This document shows positions 13,218 through 23,300 of a stretch of 64,000 nucleotides of DNA, piece by piece. The DNA comes from Heterostelium album PN500 (lineage: Eukaryota; Evosea; Eumycetozoa; Acytosteliales; Acytosteliaceae): the NCBI RefSeq assembly GCF_000004825.1, contig NW_008805074.1, positions 806,001 through 870,000 on the forward strand, given 5' to 3'. The notes under the pieces are model-generated. The model had not been told where the DNA came from. It saw only the letters and a program-made list of their open reading frames with translations, and made no database searches. The translations under genes were made by a program, and so were the position numbers. The first letter of the stretch is position 1. Each line of letters begins with the position of its first letter.

Positions 13218-13730
13218 ATGTCAAATCAAAATCGAGCTCCTCATCCACTCTCTTTACTTCCACCTTCAAATTTTAATTTGGCAGAGTGGAAGATAAAGTA
13301 TATGAACGAAGATGTTCGTACGGTTGCACTCCCATGGTTCTGGCAAAACTTTGATGCCGAAGGCTACTGTGTATATTTTGCTAGCTATTTGTATTGTGAT
13401 GAATTAGGTACTGTTGTATACAAGACACAAGGCTTGATAAACGGCATGTTTCAGAGATTGGAGAGCTTAAGAAAATGGGCTTTCGCATCAGTGCTGATCA
13501 CCGGTGACAAAATCGATGGTGATGTAGAGAATCAAGAACTCACTGGCATCTGGATCTTCCGTGGTCAAGAACTCCCACAAGATCTAAAGGACTATGATGA
13601 TTATATCAACTTTAATTGGCATCATCTTGATATCAGAGATCCACTCAACAGGACTTTAATAGAAGACTATCTAGCTTGGGATGGCGATCTTGGAGGAAGA
13701 AAATTCATACAAGGTCAAATCTACAAATAA
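13218..13730 (+). CDS. Stand-alone eEF1B-gamma C-terminal domain protein
   Basis: A single-exon 170-residue protein corresponds almost exactly to the C-terminal domain of elongation factor 1-gamma. Visible family blocks are LPPSNFNLAEWKIKYMNED, ALPWFWQNFDAEGY, GLINGMFQRLESLRKWAFAS, GIWIFRGQELPQDL and GRKFIQGQIYK at the very end. Full eEF1G has about 400 residues: a GST-like N-terminal half that binds the nucleotide-exchange subunits, a linker, and this domain. Here the GST half and linker are absent. The chosen ATG at 13218 follows an A/T-rich leader; an in-frame upstream TTG is not used. The sequence is intact with good codon use, so it may be a functional duplicate or a truncated retained copy. 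A normal full-length gene is expected elsewhere. Confidence 0.8.
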   Translation: MSNQNRAPHPLSLLPPSNFNLAEWKIKYMNEDVRTVALPWFWQNFDAEGYCVYFASYLYCDELGTVVYKTQGLINGMFQRLESLRKWAFASVLITGDKIDGDVENQELTGIWIFRGQELPQDLKDYDDYINFNWHHLDIRDPLNRTLIEDYLAWDGDLGGRKFIQGQIYK

Positions 13731-14240
13731 ACCATACAGAACGAACCTTTCATTTGTTTATTTAATTATATATATCAATCCATTTTAACAATATCTAATA
13801 CTATCAACATTTTGTGCGAATTTGAATCGATAACCTGCTTTCTTTGTATTAGGTGATGTTGTTGGTTATCAATGCAATGCCAGAAATAGTTATTATTGAT
13901 TCAGCAGGCTTATTCGTTTAGTCTCAAGGCGTACATTTTACAAATTTTAAATTTATTGTGAAATAAAATTTATTTTAAAAATATTACTAAATTAATATTA
14001 AATAATTGAATATTATTTATATCTAAATTGTAAAGAAGAATGAAACCAAACAAACAATAAATAATTATAATATAATAATTATATTATATATTTTTAGAGG
14101 TTGTGCAATAAATTATTTTGCTCTATAAAAAAAAAAAAGATAATATTTGTTCAAGATAGATAGAGAAATGATAATTTAATTATTAAAATCAATAGTAATT
14201 GATGCCAAAAATGATTTATTCAAACTATATATCAAACCCT
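13731..14240. other. Convergent intergenic region
   Basis: About 510 bp of AT-rich 3' flank between the eEF1G-like gene and ribosomal protein L17. I see no gene. A mildly GC-richer stretch at 13801-13945 lies just after the eEF1G-like stop and looks like untranslated sequence. Confidence 0.5.
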
Positions 14241-15115
14241 TTAGGCTTTAACGACACTCTTTGAGGAGGGCAATGGAACCTTGGATTCAACTTCAGTGAG
14301 GATCAATTCGACTGAGGATGGTGAGCACATGTATGGATTGATACGACCATGAGCTCTGTAGGTTCTTCTACGTTGCTTTTGAGCACGTTGGACTTGAATG
14401 TGTGAAACGACCATCTTGTCGACGTCCAATTGCTTGGCTTCAGCGTTGGCAACGGCGTTCTTCAACAAGGACAAAACGTGTTCAACGGACTTCTTTGGCC
14501 ATCTGGCTTGAGTAACCTATTGATATTAAAATAATGATATGTTAATGACTACTCTATTCGAATTACATAAAATCCACCATTTTTTCTTTTTTCAAATCAA
14601 CATATTGAAATCTTAAATCAACTAAAACCTTATTTCTACATAGACCTGAATATGAAAAATGATGGATTCTCGCGAGAGTTATCTATAAATTTCAACTTAC
14701 TCCACCAAGATTCTTGGCTTGAGCGGTACGACCACAACCATATTTGTATCTACGGAATGGGATGGCTTCCTTGTGCTTGAGGACGTTCCACAAGTAGGTT
14801 TGAGCTCTCTTGATGTACATACCCTTGATAGCAGCAGCAGTTTCACGGGTGTTCTATTATGATTATTATGAAAAAGTAGTGTGAATATCTTTAATCCTAA
14901 ACCTGTATAATCAATCGTAACTCTAACTAATCTATCTAATCTTTACCTTGAAGTGAACACGCAAGTTGGTTCCACGTGCTAAACTGGCTGTATATCATAA
15001 TAATAAAGTAACAAAGATAAATGTTAATGTCTAAACTCAAACTCTAAATCTACGATAGTTGATATTTACACTTTTCTGGGTTGGTTGGTTTGGTAGCGTA
15101 GACTGGCTTGGTCAT
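14241..15115 (-). CDS. rpl17: 60S ribosomal protein L17 (uL22)
   Basis: This is a large-subunit ribosomal protein lining the peptide exit tunnel. Exons 15070-15115, 14947-14987, 14701-14853 and 14241-14516 give 171 residues. The motifs [20 protein letters not shown] and [17 protein letters not shown], the [15 protein letters not shown] stretch, and [20 protein letters not shown] are diagnostic for eukaryotic L17. Codon use is biased to C-ending codons, as expected for a highly expressed gene. A further intron lies in the leader: acceptor CTATAG ends at 15122, directly before CCAAAAATG, and a GGTATGTAG donor sits at 15258. Leader introns near the ATG are common in ribosomal protein genes. Confidence 0.96.
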
Positions 15116-15121
15116 TTTTGG

Positions 15122-15258
15122 CTATAGATTCGATATAGATAGATAAATATATAGAGAGTAGGTGGGAGAGCAATGAGTTAGTTTGATGAACGACAAATCA
15201 ACCTAGATGACTACATAGAAGGTGGATAGATAGATAAAGGGTCATAGTAACTACATAC
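15122..15258 (-). other. rpl17: Probable 5' UTR intron of rpl17
   Basis: On the minus strand a GTATGT donor at 15258 and a CTATAG acceptor at 15122 flank 137 bp, ending six bases before the L17 ATG. The leader exon would begin upstream of 15259, where a TCGCGA palindrome lies. Inferred from splice consensus only. Confidence 0.5.
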
Positions 15259-15591
15259 CAATCGCGACACTGGGTACAGATGAGGAACAGTGGTGTGTAT
15301 TCAAAAAACTGTGAGATCCACCCACTGTCGCTGATGCATCCCAACGAGTAGTCGAAAAAAATTAAAAAAAACACAAATTCAAAAATTCAAACGAACTTCC
15401 TCAATCCTCAATGAGTTTTTACAGTGTTTTCCACCACACTATTTTTTTATGAGTGTTTTTTTCTGAGAAGAGATTAGTTTTTCAAAATTTTAACCAAGTC
15501 AAAGATTAATGAGCTGACACCTATTACTTTTGTTCAATCTTTTGAGTATAATAATATGATTGCCCTTGTAACTATCTATTAAGATGTAAAA
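15259..15591. promoter_or_regulatory. Divergent promoter region, rpl17 / RING gene
   Basis: This stretch holds the rpl17 leader exon and both promoters. The part at 15259-15350 is notably less AT-rich, with TCGCGA, CCACCCACTG and GCTGATGCATCC. No TATA or initiator can be assigned with confidence. Confidence 0.4.
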
Positions 15592-16639
15592 ATGGATATA
15601 AATAATACAACAACAACAACATCCACAGTAGCTACACCTGGAAAGTCTTTTGATTTCAGTAAATTCAAAAATAAATATAGTTATATTGCAAATAAAGTAG
15701 AGGTTGAAAAGAAAAATGAAATATTATCTAGTTACAACTTGATTAATAATAGTAATAATAATAATAGTACAAGTAATAATAATAGTGAAGATCGTAATGA
15801 TAATGTAAATAGTAAAATTAATAATGAAAATGATAATAATGATAGTCAAAATACAGATGAACCAAGTCTAAGTTCCTTTGATTTAGATATTGAAAGTTAC
15901 AGTAATATTAATAGTAATAATAGTAATAATAATAGTAGCAATAATGATATAATTAATAGCAATATAAATAGTGTTAATAATGATAGTAATAATTCAACTA
16001 TAGTTGAACATAAATCAAGTCAAATCTCATCTTTAGGCAAAGAGGAGAAAGAAAAATCAGAGAATGCCACAAACAAGATCAAACACAAATTTGATAGTAT
16101 AGATATATTTAGTGTTACTGATATTCCTGAAAATAGTAATAATAGCAAGAGTAGTAATGAAAATAATAATAATAGTCAAAATAATATAAATGAAAATTCT
16201 AAAGAAAAGATTAAGTTTGACTCTTTAGATATTTTTAGTAATAGCCAAGATCTTGTAAATAGTGTAAATTTCGAAGAAAGTGAGAAGAAGAAGAATACGA
16301 CTACTTTTACAAATGTAGTTAAACAACAAAGTACAAAGTTTGATTCTTTAGATATCTTTAGTGATGAACCAGATCCTTTACTTCAATCGATTATCCAATC
16401 AACTTTACCAACGACAACAACCACAACAACAACAACAACAACGACTACTTCCTCATTTCACAATATTAGCAACGATAGTAATAATAATAACAGTTTTACA
16501 AATAACAATAGTACGAGTAATGCAAGTCTATTAGATAGTTCATCTTTTGAATTTGATTTTACGGATTTTAATAATACATCGAATACATCATCTAATAATG
16601 ATTATAGTAATGATAATATAAATAATAGGAGTACTGGTA

Positions 16640-16693
<54 letters not shown>

Positions 16694-17238
16694 TTAATAA
16701 TAATATTAGTAGTAAAACAATATGATTGGATGGTATTACACCGATTAAGAGTTCCAAGAAGAGAATCAACTATGATTTGGTGACTGGCTCTGCGATCAAA
16801 CCGAGAAAAGTATCAAAGAACTTTATGACACCTTCTTCGACATCCACATTGAAACGTAACAACACACTGCCTTCGTTAAGTGCAAGCCTATCTACCAGTC
16901 CAACAAGTCCATTCAGCAATGTAAATAAATCAGATTCCGACGAAACGACATCTACAAATATCAATCTTAATGATATCTTAAACAATACAACAACAACAAC
17001 AACAAGATCATCAACAAAAATATTTGATAACAATAATAATAGTTCAACAACAACGACAAGGAATAACAGTGGTCAATTATATTGCCCGATATGTCAGTGT
17101 ATACCGGTGAATGGACACGTTTCGTTGTGTGGGCATGTATGTTGTTGGGATTGTTGGAATCAATGGTTGTCTCTCAAACTTGAATGTCCAATCTGCAGAG
17201 AAAAGACCCGTCTCAAACAAATAAAACCTGTATCTTGA
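15592..17238 (+). CDS. Asn-rich RING-finger protein interrupted by one in-frame TGA
   Basis: One reading frame runs from ATG 15592 to TGA 17236-17238 (548 codons) but has a TGA at 16723-16725, directly after an AAT-repeat-coded poly-Asn tract. The part after the stop keeps the same frame and looks protein-coding. It ends in a C3HC4 RING finger (CPICQCIPVNG, then SLCGHVCCWDCWNQW, then CPICREKTRLKQ), so the full product would be a ubiquitin-ligase-type protein. The N-terminal half is Asn/Ser-rich and carries three copies of a KFDS(L/I)DIFS motif near residues 166, 203 and 251. No phase-compatible GT-AG intron removing the TGA was found. A sequencing error, read-through, or a recently broken allele are all possible. 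If the TGA acts, a 377-residue protein without RING is made. Confidence 0.6.
16641..16700 (+). repeat. AAT trinucleotide repeat
   Basis: About eighteen AAT triplets in tandem encode poly-Asn in the RING gene, immediately before the in-frame TGA. Such tracts are unstable and error-prone in sequencing, which bears on that stop. Confidence 0.9.
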
Positions 17239-17593
17239 TCATAATAATTTTTTACTTTTTTTTTTTTATGATTATTATTGTCAATTTATTTGTATATATA
17301 CAAATGACATTTTATTATTATAGTTTTGGTGTTTTGTTTTGTTTTGTTTTGTTTAATGTTTGGTGTCATGTGAAGAGGTTTGGTTTTGAATGAATGTAGC
17401 AAAAGATAATAGTAAATGAACCATTATCATATTAATTAACTGTTATTATTATCATTTGTTATTTTTTATGTTGATCGATCATATTAATAAATGATTTTAC
17501 ATCATTTATCTTTGTTATTATTATTATTATTAAGTTGTTGTTGTTTGATTATTAAAATATATTATAAAAAAAAAGTAGAGATCATCTTAATGT
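17239..17593. other. Convergent intergenic region
   Basis: 355 bp of AT-rich 3' flanks of the RING gene and NDUFS7; a GTTTT repeat and poly-T runs, no gene seen. Confidence 0.6.
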
Positions 17594-18248
17594 TTACTTT
17601 CTCCACCATGTCAATAAAGCTTGTTCTCTGTTAATCTTCTTTTGTAATTGTAATACACCATAGACGAATGCTTCAGCAGTTGGTGGACAACCTGGAATAT
17701 AAACGTCGACTGGAATAATACGATCGCAACCTCTAACTACTGAATAACTGTAATGATAATAACCACCACCATTTGCACAACTACCCATAGAAATAACATA
17801 TCTAAAATAATAATAATAATAATAATCAAATAATAATAATAGAAATATTAGTTTAAACTATTTAATTGATCAATCAATCTATATAGATATATATCATTCA
17901 ATGATATCAATTGTAATACCTTGGTAATGGCATTTGATCGTAGACTTTACGTAAGGCAGGAGCCATCTTGTTGGTGAGGGTACCGGCAACGATGATACAA
18001 TCGGATTGACGTGGAGAGGCACGAGGAATGATACCGAAACGATCAAGATCGTAACGAGCAGCATAACCATGCATCATCTCTACTGCACAACAGGCAAGAC
18101 CGAATGTCATTGGCCACAATGAACCGGTACGTGCCCAATTGACCAAACCATCCAACTTACTGATGACAATCTCTGGCACCGATGATGGTGGTGCTGCTTT
18201 GAATGACGATGCTAAAAGTTTTGAAAGATGTTGACCTGCTTGTGCCAT
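17594..18248 (-). CDS. ndufs7: NADH:ubiquinone oxidoreductase subunit NDUFS7 (PSST/NuoB)
   Basis: This is the mitochondrial complex I subunit that carries Fe-S cluster N2, the last electron carrier before ubiquinone. Exons 17920-18248 and 17594-17801 give 178 residues. Cluster ligands are visible in [20 protein letters not shown] and PGCPPTAEA. Other family blocks are [54 protein letters not shown] and [18 protein letters not shown]. The N-terminal extension is short (about 30 residues, [19 protein letters not shown]), probably a compact targeting peptide. Donor GTATTA, acceptor TTTTAG. Divergent from the NTF2-like gene. Confidence 0.97.
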
Positions 18249-18881
18249 TTTATTTGCTTATTTCACACTTTCTTAATTAATATATATTAATGAAAAAGAA
18301 GTTGATAATATAGATAGTTAACAAATAATAAAAACAACAAAAAAAACTAATAGAAAAACAAAATATTTTTTTTTTATTTTTTTATTTTTTTATTTTTTTG
18401 AAAAATTTTTTTCCATGTGATCATAAATCGAAGTTCTACCTAATTTAGCGCTAATATCACACTTGTAACAATGCAATTCAATCACTTGACACTCATATTC
18501 GATCAACCTTAGCAATAAATATATAATGTATAGTTACACTATACAAAAATAATAATATGTTAATTTAAAGTTTGATTTAGATCTTAGTATTTCGTATTTT
18601 GGCAGTCAATAATAATTATTATAATTATGTATCGGTTAAAGATAATATATGAATTTATTGTTTTAGATAATATGTTAACACTAACTTATTAATCAATGTT
18701 AGAGTTGGAATGGAATGTAAGATGACTGAAGTTCACCCCAACAATCATTTTAAATTTACAACACAATATTGATTTAATTTAATTTTAAAAATAATTTAAT
18801 TTATGAATGTGGCTGATTTATTAATATCCAAATCAAATTAAATTTCAATATTTTAAATAATAGTAATTATTAATAGACAAA
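18249..18881. promoter_or_regulatory. Divergent intergenic region, ndufs7 / NTF2-like
   Basis: 630 bp of AT-rich DNA between divergent starts, with long T runs just upstream of ndufs7. A slightly GC-richer patch at about 18415-18515 has no open frame or tRNA structure that I could fold. Confidence 0.45.
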
Positions 18882-19469
18882 ATGACAAATACCAATAAAC
18901 AAAACTTGGAAGAAATCATCAAAGGTATTGAAGAGAATAGAATCCTTGATGTCTTTGAAAAGTATTACCATGATGATTGTGTAATGTTCGAGAAAGGTGA
19001 TTCCACCAATAGAGTTGGAAAGGTAACTATTTTTTTTGAGGAGAAATAATATCACCTTTCATCAGAGTGCTTAGTAAAGTATCTAATTATGTTTTTTTTA
19101 TACTTTTTTTAGGATGCCAATAGAAAAGCTGAGGAAAGTTTTGTTCAAAATGCTCAGATTCATTCAGTTAAATGTAGAGTGAAAATATACTTTTATTTTT
19201 TCATATATATTTATATATTAATTTTTTTTTTTTGAAATATAAAAAATAGTAAACAAGATCATGGCGGATGGTAATAATACAGCCTATGAGATGTACATGG
19301 ATTTCACATACGGAGGTCACAATGTAAAGAAAACACAATGGGCCATTCAAGGTATGTATTAATATTAAATTCATGCGCTTTTTATCAAACTAATAAACAA
19401 TTTTTTAATAAATAATTTAAAAATATAGAATGGAGAGATGGAAAAGTGATCAAAGAAGAATTTTGGTAA
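18882..19469 (+). CDS. Small NTF2/SnoaL-like fold protein
   Basis: Exons 18882-19022, 19113-19173, 19250-19351 and 19429-19469 join in phase to 114 residues. The order fits an NTF2-like/SnoaL-like cone fold: an N-terminal helix (LEEIIKGIEENRILDVFEKYYHDDCVMFE), then strands ending in YEMYMDFTYGG and WAIQEWRDGKVIKEEFW. The family includes small-molecule isomerases and binding proteins, and the exact function cannot be read from the sequence. There is no signal peptide, so it is likely cytosolic. The second donor is GTAGAG, weaker than the others; using the GTGAAA two codons later would break the frame. Confidence 0.75.
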
Positions 19470-19778
19470 TGTTATAAGGTACCTACTTTGATGTCAATTA
19501 CCCAGCTTTTGTTAAAAAAAAAAAAAAAAAAGGTTGTTCCATTCAACTAAAAAGTTTTCAAATAAAATGAGCCTTTTAAAAAAATAAAATAATTAATTTA
19601 AAAAAAATATTTTTTTTTAACCAGTGGTGTGAAACAGTGTGATAATAGAAAAAAAAACACTAATTTATATTGTTATTTGTAATAGATTAATCAAAGTTTT
19701 ATATTATAATCAATATTTTCTATTTTTAATTAGTAAATATAATATAAATCCTTTAAATAAAGTAAAGTTTATAAAAAA
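19470..19778. other. Intergenic region
   Basis: About 310 bp of AT-rich DNA between two plus-strand genes, with an 18-A run near 19513; no gene seen. Confidence 0.6.
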
Positions 19779-20124
19779 ATGGGAAATAAAGTAACAAGTT
19801 TATTAGATAAATATGATAGAAGGTAATGTCTTTAAAAAAAACAAAAAAAAAAAAAAGTTGTTGCAACAACAACAAAAAAATATAAGATTACAACATACAA
19901 GATTACAGGAGTTCATTCAATATATTAATTCAACAAACACTATTAAATTTAGATATGGTGAATTAGATCCAAAGCAAGATGAGAGATTCACAAAGCATTT
20001 CATTATTGCTTCGATCGGTGTAGCATTGTTTTTTGGTGTTATATTCTCAGTTATTCTCATTTTATTAAAGAAGTTTGTTTATCCTGATGGTAAAATGGAT
20101 GGCACAGGAAGTACTGTTGTATAA
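19779..20124 (+). CDS. Small single-pass membrane protein with predicted N-myristoylation site
   Basis: A two-exon model (19779-19822, 19887-20124) gives 93 residues starting MGNKVTSLLDKYDRR, where Gly2 followed by Asn-Lys-Val-Thr-Ser fits the N-myristoyltransferase consensus. A charged segment follows, then one strong transmembrane helix (IASIGVALFFGVIFSVILILL) and a short tail (KKFVYPDGKMDGTGSTVV). The 64-base intron has a GTAATG donor and an ATATAAG acceptor after a poly-A/CAA stretch. The unspliced alternative starts at ATG 19813 with a Lys-rich leader, which I consider less likely. I recognise no family. Confidence 0.55.
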
Positions 20125-20358
20125 ATATCTTTTTAAAGTTAACAAAACAAAACAAAGCAAAACAAACCAGAGAAACAATTATCATCTTGCATAGTAATAT
20201 CATATAGAGAAAAAGAAAAGTGAATAATATAATAATAATATAATCATTTTCTTTGTAAATAAAATATAATAATAATACAAATATATATATATTTAAATCT
20301 AGAAAAAAAAGAGGTGATAAATCATCAATTGATTACTTTATTTATATATCTAAATTAT

Positions 20359-23300
20359 CTATCTGTTCTCAATGAATTTTAACATTTCATTTAGTTCAGT
20401 GAATAGAGCCATCGATATATCGTTGTTATTGTTATCCAAGAGATCTTCGATGGTCTGGAATGTCTGATTCTTGTGATCTTCTAATATGAGTTGGTGTTGT
20501 TGTTCGTCGGTGGTGATCCTGACGACTAGATTCTCGATCCTGACTGCCCAGTCCGAGGTAAATGAATGATCCAGTACATAGAGATATTTGTTTGATATGA
20601 GTAGATGATGCAACTTTTTAGATCGGTCAAAGTAATCGAGATGCGCCTGATAGTATTCGTTGCAATTGACATTCTTGAGGGCGTATAGTATCTCTTGCCA
20701 GAACGATTGCTCCAAGTTGTAGGGCCGCAGTATATGATCGTACCCAATGAATCGAGGCGGTCGGAATCTCTGAGCCATAAGCGATTCCTCAGGGTTACGA
20801 TAGCTATTTCTCAGGCCCTGAGAGGACTGATTGACCAGGTCGATCACACCAACGCCCGTCTTGACAACGGCGCCAACCGCACCTTTCACCAGTCCCGGTA
20901 TGAAGCCGTCCAATAATCCATTTTCTTTGATCTCCTTGAATGGCTGTGAGATGATACCGGTCAAACCATTGCCGAGTCCCCAACCCAAAGACAACAATCC
21001 CTGCGAGAAAGTAGGTGGATTCTGCCTCATCTTTTTCTTTCGCATCTCTTGGTAGTTCTTATCCATTGCAAGCGGTGAAATAACATTACCGATGGAACCG
21101 GTAATCTTACTGGCAGTGTTAAATATACCAAAGATCGAACTCTTCAAGAGGTTTCCAGTGCCGTGAACAATATCGAGCATCGACGATGACTCTTTGATCA
21201 TATTGACACCACGTCCCAAGCTATTGGTCAGCGACATCGGTGCACCAAATATATCAGAATAAAGTATAACCTTTCCGAAATACCATATGAAATGATTGGC
21301 TAGCGATTTCACCAAACCATCAAAAGTAGTAAACTGATGTTCCAGTTTCCACGATTCCAAGTAGAGCGAAGCGTTATCAATATTAGCCAGTGCACTTCCA
21401 ACCGAGCCAATCATGGCACTCGAATATTCTGATGAACAATAGCTAAATCTAATTTGTATTGGTGGTAAAGATAGCAATTCAAAATACATTCTTTTAGAGT
21501 CAACTGTTTCTGGTACAGGTATAAACCCTCTGTAAATATAAATTAAAAATGTTAGAAACTAACTCTTTTTTAATTGTTTTTAAACTTGTAACTTACCTTG
21601 GAGATGATTTAGGTGGTGCTTTAAAGAATTCTATTGAATTGTAAAAAGTATACAAGTGGAAAAGTAATACTTCGTCGATCTGAACTTTGACTGGTTGAAC
21701 TTCGAATTTCAGAATCTTAATATAGTCAATGGTTGTTTTCTCCTCGGATTTATATTCATATTTGGTGGATCTTGAGAATGTTGCAGTGAGCATATTCGGT
21801 AGTTGACTGCTATTATCATTATCACTCTTGGAGTCTGTATATCTAGATATCATCTCTGGATACATTGTATAGTAAAGCTGATTGTCAACCTTGATGGAAC
21901 CAATCGAGAACTTGATATTCTGTTCGAATTCCATCGTATTATTAAATTCCAAAATGATATCTTTGAGAGTGACAAACATCAATTCCTTTGGTTCTGAATC
22001 GATGATCGACAATGAAATACCATCGAGCTCTGCACTGAACGATAAAAGTGACGTCGGTTGTTGATCGGTCATTGATTTGATCTGTTTCGATTCTAAATCC
22101 TCGTTGATTGCTTGATTCATATCGATGATTCTCAATACATTGGTCGGCCCATTTGCATAGATTGTAGTTTTAATCTTTGCAACATATCCAGAGTGTAGCT
22201 GAAACATATTACGTTAATTATTAATAACCATTTTCATTGTTAAATTTAAAAATACTATAGTATTTTACTTACTCTAACAGGTACAGCATTACTCGAAGTA
22301 TATAATTTATCCAATCTTAAACTCTTATAGAATTTGGTGTTTGGTATCTTGATTTCAAGTTTTTCTTCTAGTCTTGGATCGTCCCAGGTGTAACGAATGG
22401 TTTGTCCACTCTCCACTTGGTGAAGAATGCCAGTATCTGATTGTGAGATGGTGATTGGCATGGTCGTTAGATTCTCAATCTTGAATGGTGGACACTCTTT
22501 GGACTCTGGATTGAATATGATAAAGAAGTAACCTTTCTCTGATATAATTTGGACTAGCGGGAGGTAGAGGTTATCATCGGATTCCGGAGAGAGTGAACTT
22601 GAACTTGGTGATCCAGGATTATTCACTTTGTAGGTTGATAGTCTGAGATGGAACATCGATGATTTGGTGATGTGGAACGATCCACTCCAGCTGTTGGTTG
22701 GCGACACCCTGACATAGAGTTGCTGTGGCTGGTCCAAGTCGAGGAAGTGGAATGGAATGGTAGCGCCAGGCTCCAAGATGTAGTCACGATAGATGTCAGA
22801 GTCTCTTTGACTATAGTAAAGAGGGAAAGGAAGTTTGTTGATAAGTAGATACTTGGGTGTGATTGTGATCTGTTTGGTTCTAAAGAATTCTTTGCTGGTG
22901 GTGACGTTCGAACAGAGTTGCAAACTGATTCGCCTGTTATTCTGGAATTTAGTGACGTTGATATCGCTTGGTTTCGTAGAGTTGAGAGGGATCGGTCTGG
23001 ACAGGTCGGACTGATCGATCTTCAAGGAGAACGATTGATTGTGAACATATTTAACAGAGGAGAACATCAGTGGCGGTGGAATCGGTGAGGTGGAATCGTA
23101 CCAGGTTCGTGGATCTCGCTTGATGTCGACATGTGCTGCACTCGATGATCCTGGAATCAACTGATTTTGCTGGATCGTAGAGGTGTCGGTAGACGATGAA
23201 TTGGTGTTACAAAGCAGCGGTAATCCAGTCCTGTTTATCATCCAAAAGTCTGCATACAAACAAAGAGAAATAGTTCCCAAAATCTGATGATATTCCAACT

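Noticed and set aside
16640-16760. Intron that would remove the in-frame TGA of the RING gene
   Set aside because: Nearby GT donors all fall after the first codon base, while candidate AG acceptors after the TGA need other phases.
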